64,000 bases of DNA from assembly GCF_029255145.1 (NCBI RefSeq), contig NZ_JAPUVQ010000111.1:13500-77499 (forward strand), written 5' to 3'. Shown piece after piece: positions 61,503 through 64,000 of the stretch (position 1 is the stretch's first letter; each line of letters opens with the position of its first letter). Source of the DNA: Accumulibacter sp003538495 (lineage in GTDB: Bacteria > Pseudomonadota > Gammaproteobacteria > Burkholderiales > Rhodocyclaceae). Below the pieces are notes generated by a model. It made no database searches, was not told the DNA's origin, and saw nothing but the letters and a program-made list of their open reading frames with translations. The position numbers were made by a program, and so were the translations under genes.

Positions 61503-61918
61503 ACACCGGCCACCGCCGCAGCACTGGTCAATCTTTCGGCAGCCACGAGGAGGCGATCCCGGTCCACCGAAGACAACAGCTTGCCATCAGCCATGGTCTT
61601 TGCCGCCGCTGCGCATATCAGTGCCTCGAAGGAAACGCACCGTAAGGCATCAGTGGCCAGGAAGGGCCGCCGCTCGCTCTTGGTGTGCTGGGCCAGTTGC
61701 TCAGGGTAGAGGTCGGCCATTTCGAGACCCACAGCGGCCAGAATGTCAGCAGCGGAGTCGCCTGCAAAGTCGTGAATGAGCAAGCGGCCATCGTCAAGTT
61801 CACGAGCACTACCTGACGCGCGCTTGTCCTTTCGGGTTGGTACTCGGAAGACCCAGCGCCCCGGTGCGGTCTGGCGCACACCCTCGACACGAGATAGGAA
61901 ATTCTCGGCGGGTGTCAT
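61499..61918 (-). CDS. Primase zinc-finger-like protein lacking zinc ligands
   Basis: The 139-residue product matches small phage/element primase N-terminal proteins over residues 10-75: FLSRVEGVRQTAPGRW, then RELDDGRLLIHDFAGDSAADIL and AAVGLEMADLYPE. In relatives the segment after GRW reads RCPAHDDR and the later one CFAGC. Here position 26 is Val, 29 is Arg, 50 is Asp and 54 is Asp, so all CHC2 zinc ligands are gone although the surrounding fold residues remain. It overlaps both neighbours by four bases. It may act as a DNA-binding or helicase-loading partner without zinc. Confidence 0.78.
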   Translation of the reverse strand: MTPAENFLSRVEGVRQTAPGRWVFRVPTRKDKRASGSARELDDGRLLIHDFAGDSAADILAAVGLEMADLYPEQLAQHTKSERRPFLATDALRCVSFEALICAAAAKTMADGKLLSSVDRDRLLVAAERLTSAAAVAGV

Positions 61919-62241
61919 TGCATCACCTCTTGACCATCGTCGAATGCATCGATCGACGCCAGGAGCGCCTCTTTACGGACGCCGCCGGCCTGATACAAAC
62001 TCCAGCACCGGCCGCAAAGCGAATGGGCGAACGCTACGGGCCACGACCGACAGATACCGAACGGATACAGGCGAAAAGCCTTGCGCCGCTTGCGCACCGC
62101 CGTGAACGGCTTGCGGCAGCCAGCACAGACGGGTTGCGGCGTGACGACGTGGACCTCGTTCTCGATGTCCTTGAACACAGGCAGGACATCGGCAAGAGTC
62201 TTCCCGGCGGGAAGCTCAATCAGGTTGTGCAGTAGCTTCAT
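61915..62241 (-). CDS. Small Cys-rich hypothetical element protein
   Basis: The 108-residue product has two CxxC pairs (Cys39/Cys42 and Cys76/Cys79) plus Cys64 in a basic segment, CAGCRKPFTAVRKRRKAF and LCGRCWSLY, which looks like a zinc ribbon. No family was recognised. It overlaps both neighbours by four bases. A DNA- or RNA-binding role is plausible from the zinc-ribbon appearance only. Confidence 0.7.
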   Translation of the reverse strand: MKLLHNLIELPAGKTLADVLPVFKDIENEVHVVTPQPVCAGCRKPFTAVRKRRKAFRLYPFGICRSWPVAFAHSLCGRCWSLYQAGGVRKEALLASIDAFDDGQEVMQ

Positions 62242-62450
62242 GGTTCACCACCGTCAGCAGCCACCTTTGCCGCCGGCAGACGCAGGGCAATCACGATAGC
62301 CAGCGCCGGCACCAAGCCTTCCTCGTCGACGGCATAGTCATCGCTGGGAGCGGACGAATAGACGATCTTGCGCGCCAGTTTCAAGCACGCGGCCGCATCA
62401 TTTAGGGCCGAGCGCCACTCATCAGGAGTACGGATTTGTTGGTCAGCCAT
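62238..62450 (-). CDS. Small hypothetical element protein
   Basis: The 70-residue product has no recognised domain; it is acidic and helical at first, then has a hydrophobic stretch LVPALAIVIALRLPAAKV. ATG 62450 (TGATG with the gene upstream) sits eight bases after GAGGGG; GTG 62453 is an alternative. It is coupled to both neighbours. Confidence 0.6.
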   Translation of the reverse strand: MADQQIRTPDEWRSALNDAAACLKLARKIVYSSAPSDDYAVDEEGLVPALAIVIALRLPAAKVAADGGEP

Positions 62451-62653
62451 CACCCGTTCCCCTCGTCAGCTTCGCGAAGGGCGTCGGCGCACATCGCCAG
62501 GATGTGCCCGGCGCCCAAGGTGGCGCTTTCACTGGCTGTGACACTGTCTGCCGACGCTATCGCATAGAATGCGTCGGTCATGAAGTACAGCACATCGCGC
62601 ACGGCTTGGCGCGTGTCCGGTCCGGGCGTGTCGTTTATCCGCAGCGGGTTCAT
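62450..62653 (-). CDS. Small hypothetical element protein
   Basis: The 67-residue product starts MNPLRINDTPGPDTRQAVRDVLYFMTDAFYAIA and has no known domain. ATG 62653 overlaps the stop of the 189-residue gene (ATGA). Its DVLYF...DAFYAI pattern resembles a segment of that neighbour, so the two might be distantly related. Confidence 0.58.
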   Translation of the reverse strand: MNPLRINDTPGPDTRQAVRDVLYFMTDAFYAIASADSVTASESATLGAGHILAMCADALREADEGNG

Positions 62654-63219
62654 TGAACACCGCCTTTCGCTGGGCATGACATGGCGAGCCTTGCTGCGCT
62701 CGTCCGGGCGATGTCCCGAATCGCCTGGTCAACGAAAGCCTTTGCCGTTCTCACTTGCCGCTCAGGAACCGCGCCGGCGGTCTCTACTGCGGTCACGATG
62801 GCGACCTCCAAGAACATCGCGGCCATCTCCAGCGCCTCGTCAGCAGGCAACTCGACTGGGACACCGAAAGCCACTGTCTGCCGCACCGCAGGGGAAGAGA
62901 GAGCTACTTCGTCTGTCTGGCCATCGGAATCGACCGCCACATCTTCCACGGCACGGAGCATGGCGAAAAGGGCCTCTGGCAGACCGGTATCGCTGCCGTG
63001 TAGGCAGTCTTGAAGCCGGTAGAGCGCTTCCACCAGCGCGTGCGTTCGGTTGGCCAGCGCGGGGGCCGTCTGGTCGTTGACGATCAGCTCCGCATTGTTG
63101 ATGGCGTCGAGCAGCAGCAGGGCAGCCGCGGCCAGGGCGGTGATTCCGTCAGGGCTGAAGCGGTCGAGTGTTTGAAGCGTGCGGGATTGGCGCGGATCGG
63201 CGCCGGGGGTATTGGTCAT
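62650..63219 (-). CDS. Hypothetical element protein, first of six coupled genes
   Basis: The 189-residue product is helical, Ala-rich, and contains FSPDGITALAAAALLLLDAINNAELI and LPADEALEMAAMFLEVAIVTAVE. I recognise no family. ATG 63219 follows GGAG; a longer frame to 63639 is rejected because it runs across a hairpin-rich, non-coding-like stretch. It heads a chain of six genes that each overlap the next by one to four bases. Confidence 0.65.
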   Translation of the reverse strand: MTNTPGADPRQSRTLQTLDRFSPDGITALAAAALLLLDAINNAELIVNDQTAPALANRTHALVEALYRLQDCLHGSDTGLPEALFAMLRAVEDVAVDSDGQTDEVALSSPAVRQTVAFGVPVELPADEALEMAAMFLEVAIVTAVETAGAVPERQVRTAKAFVDQAIRDIARTSAARLAMSCPAKGGVQ

Positions 63220-63386
63220 GGCAGGACTCCAAGCAAGCGGTGATGTTTTCCGCCTTCCCCACTTCCAAATGGGGAGGGCGGACCGTGCGGGTTGGAAGAC
63301 CGGGCTTGGACCGGCGCATCTTACGATGCCCCACACGGCCGCCCAAAACTTGGGTGCCATGCGACGGACAAAAAAATACCGCACTT

Positions 63387-63404
63387 TTGGCGGTTGTCCG
63401 CCAA
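63387..63404 (-). terminator. Weak hairpin between the HTH gene and the six-gene chain
   Basis: TTGGCGG and CCGCCAA (seven-base stem, four-base loop). On the minus strand a seven-base T-run follows nine bases after the stem, so termination would be imperfect. The 293-bp gap 63220-63512 holds no gene. Confidence 0.35.
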
Positions 63405-63512
63405 GCCCCGGGCTTCCAAACCCGTATCGCTGATGTGCAGCGACAAGCAGATGATGCGCCCGCCGGGTCGACGATGTCAAGAAATAACGGGAAGGGGTGT
63501 GAACGCTGCCCA

Positions 63513-63752
63513 TCAAGAAACCACGCCACCAATCGACAGCATGCTCAACGCCTGACGCACGTCGCCCACTCGCCAGCGGGTCTGCTGCGGAGAAATGCGG
63601 ATCGGCGCGGGCAGGATCTTGGCGTTCGCCCGTCGCCAAATCGTGTTCGGCGAGCAGCTCAACAGCCGGGCGTAGACGCGAACATCGATCAACGCAGAGT
63701 CGGGAAGCGAATCGAACTCAGCCAGAGCCAGCGGTATGGTGTGTTTAGCCAC
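63513..63752 (-). CDS. AlpA-like helix-turn-helix regulator / excisionase
   Basis: The 79-residue product has a MerR-like winged HTH of the AlpA/excisionase type: LIDVRVYARLLSCSPNTIWRRANAKILPAPIRIS, followed by RWRVGDVRQAL. Such proteins switch on integrase or act as directionality factors in cryptic prophages, P4-like satellites and integrative elements. GTG 63752 follows AAGGAAA; ATG 63782 in the same frame is the alternative. Its place at the head of the module, and a missing integrase, suggest the integrase lies to the right of this window. Confidence 0.8.
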   Translation of the reverse strand: MAKHTIPLALAEFDSLPDSALIDVRVYARLLSCSPNTIWRRANAKILPAPIRISPQQTRWRVGDVRQALSMLSIGGVVS

Positions 63753-63899
63753 GAGTTTTCCTTGATTGGAACGGTCCCGCACCGGGTGGTGCGGGAACTC
63801 ATGGCTTGATTTTCTGCGATCTGAAACTGTGATAGGTACCGCGTAGCCCCTTGCCGTATGACGTGTAGCCGCTAGACGTTAGGTGATCTCTACGAATAT

Positions 63900-64000
63900 T
63901 CATACCGCACAGGCCGGTCGGATCAAGATGTCCCACTTGGGTAGAAGTGGGTTTCGTTCCAGCCTGGACTCGACAGCTTGCATGGCATCCTTGGCCACGG
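63900..64000 (-). CDS. Possible C-terminal end of a gene entering from the right
   Basis: A minus-strand frame is open from the edge for 33 codons and stops with TGA at 63900; it ends PLLPKWDILIRPACAV. The codon pattern is plausible but the fragment is too short to name. It may be the end of the gene upstream of the AlpA-like gene. Confidence 0.3.
   Translation of the reverse strand, partial: VAKDAMQAVESRLERNPLLPKWDILIRPACAV

Noticed and set aside
57000..64000. tRNA gene or clear att repeats bounding the mobile element
   Set aside because: No cloverleaf-like sequence or matching direct repeat was recognised within the window; the right boundary lies outside it.

Overview
The window reads as a GC-rich betaproteobacterial chromosome. 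The likeliest source is Rhodocyclales, possibly Candidatus Accumulibacter or a close relative. This is an inference from gene content (two phasins, an mlaFEDACB-ABC-bolA-murA block, an MSHA-type pilus operon, GTP cyclohydrolase IB), not from any marker RNA; no rRNA or tRNA gene was seen.

Region 1 (1-16 kb) is dominated by a minus-strand run of ten tightly packed genes (10162 down to 1797): glutathione peroxidase, folE2, FAD-dependent oxidoreductase, DUF1365, cyclopropane-fatty-acid synthase, chalcone-isomerase-like protein, MFS carrier, DUF3833 lipoprotein, SDR and NTF2-like protein. It resembles light/singlet-oxygen-induced lipid-modification clusters of other proteobacteria. About 4 kb away lies a MerR-type regulator with a cobalamin-binding domain (LitR/CarH family). 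A 13-bp dyad of the form TTGTC-N3-GACAA occurs three times upstream of the run and twice (one copy degenerate) upstream of the regulator gene, which suggests one light/B12-controlled regulon. Between them lie a frameshifted HD-GYP gene, a periplasmic binding protein and an old-yellow-enzyme homologue.

Region 2 (16-31 kb) holds housekeeping and storage genes: a GAF protein, a binding protein with a GntP permease, hrpA, an EI24 membrane protein, a molybdopterin-binding-fold protein, two phasin genes (one behind a consensus sigma-70 promoter bracketed by an inverted 15-bp repeat), lptA-lptC-kdsD without kdsC or lptB beside them, and a Kef-type antiporter.

Region 3 (31-49 kb) is an MSHA-type IV pilus system. 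A minor-pilin/MshK-J-I-G-E-N-L operon is preceded by an MshM-like ATPase and an NtrC-type response regulator. At the far end a separate pilin gene carries a canonical sigma-54 promoter with two phased dyads upstream. A divergent membrane histidine kinase and a class III adenylate cyclase sit beside it.

Region 4 (49-56.7 kb) is the retrograde phospholipid transport operon mlaFEDACB followed by a YadGH-like ABC exporter, a BolA/IbaG protein and murA, then DUF3579 on the other strand.

Region 5 (57-64 kb) looks like an integrated mobile element. It begins with a gene-poor kilobase of degenerate repeats and continues with a RadC-like gene, an IS5-type transposase remnant, a two-armed inverted iteron-like array, an AAA+ helicase-like gene, a primase-zinc-finger-like gene that has lost its zinc ligands, four small translationally coupled genes and an AlpA-like HTH gene. 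The integrase is not visible and may lie beyond the right edge.
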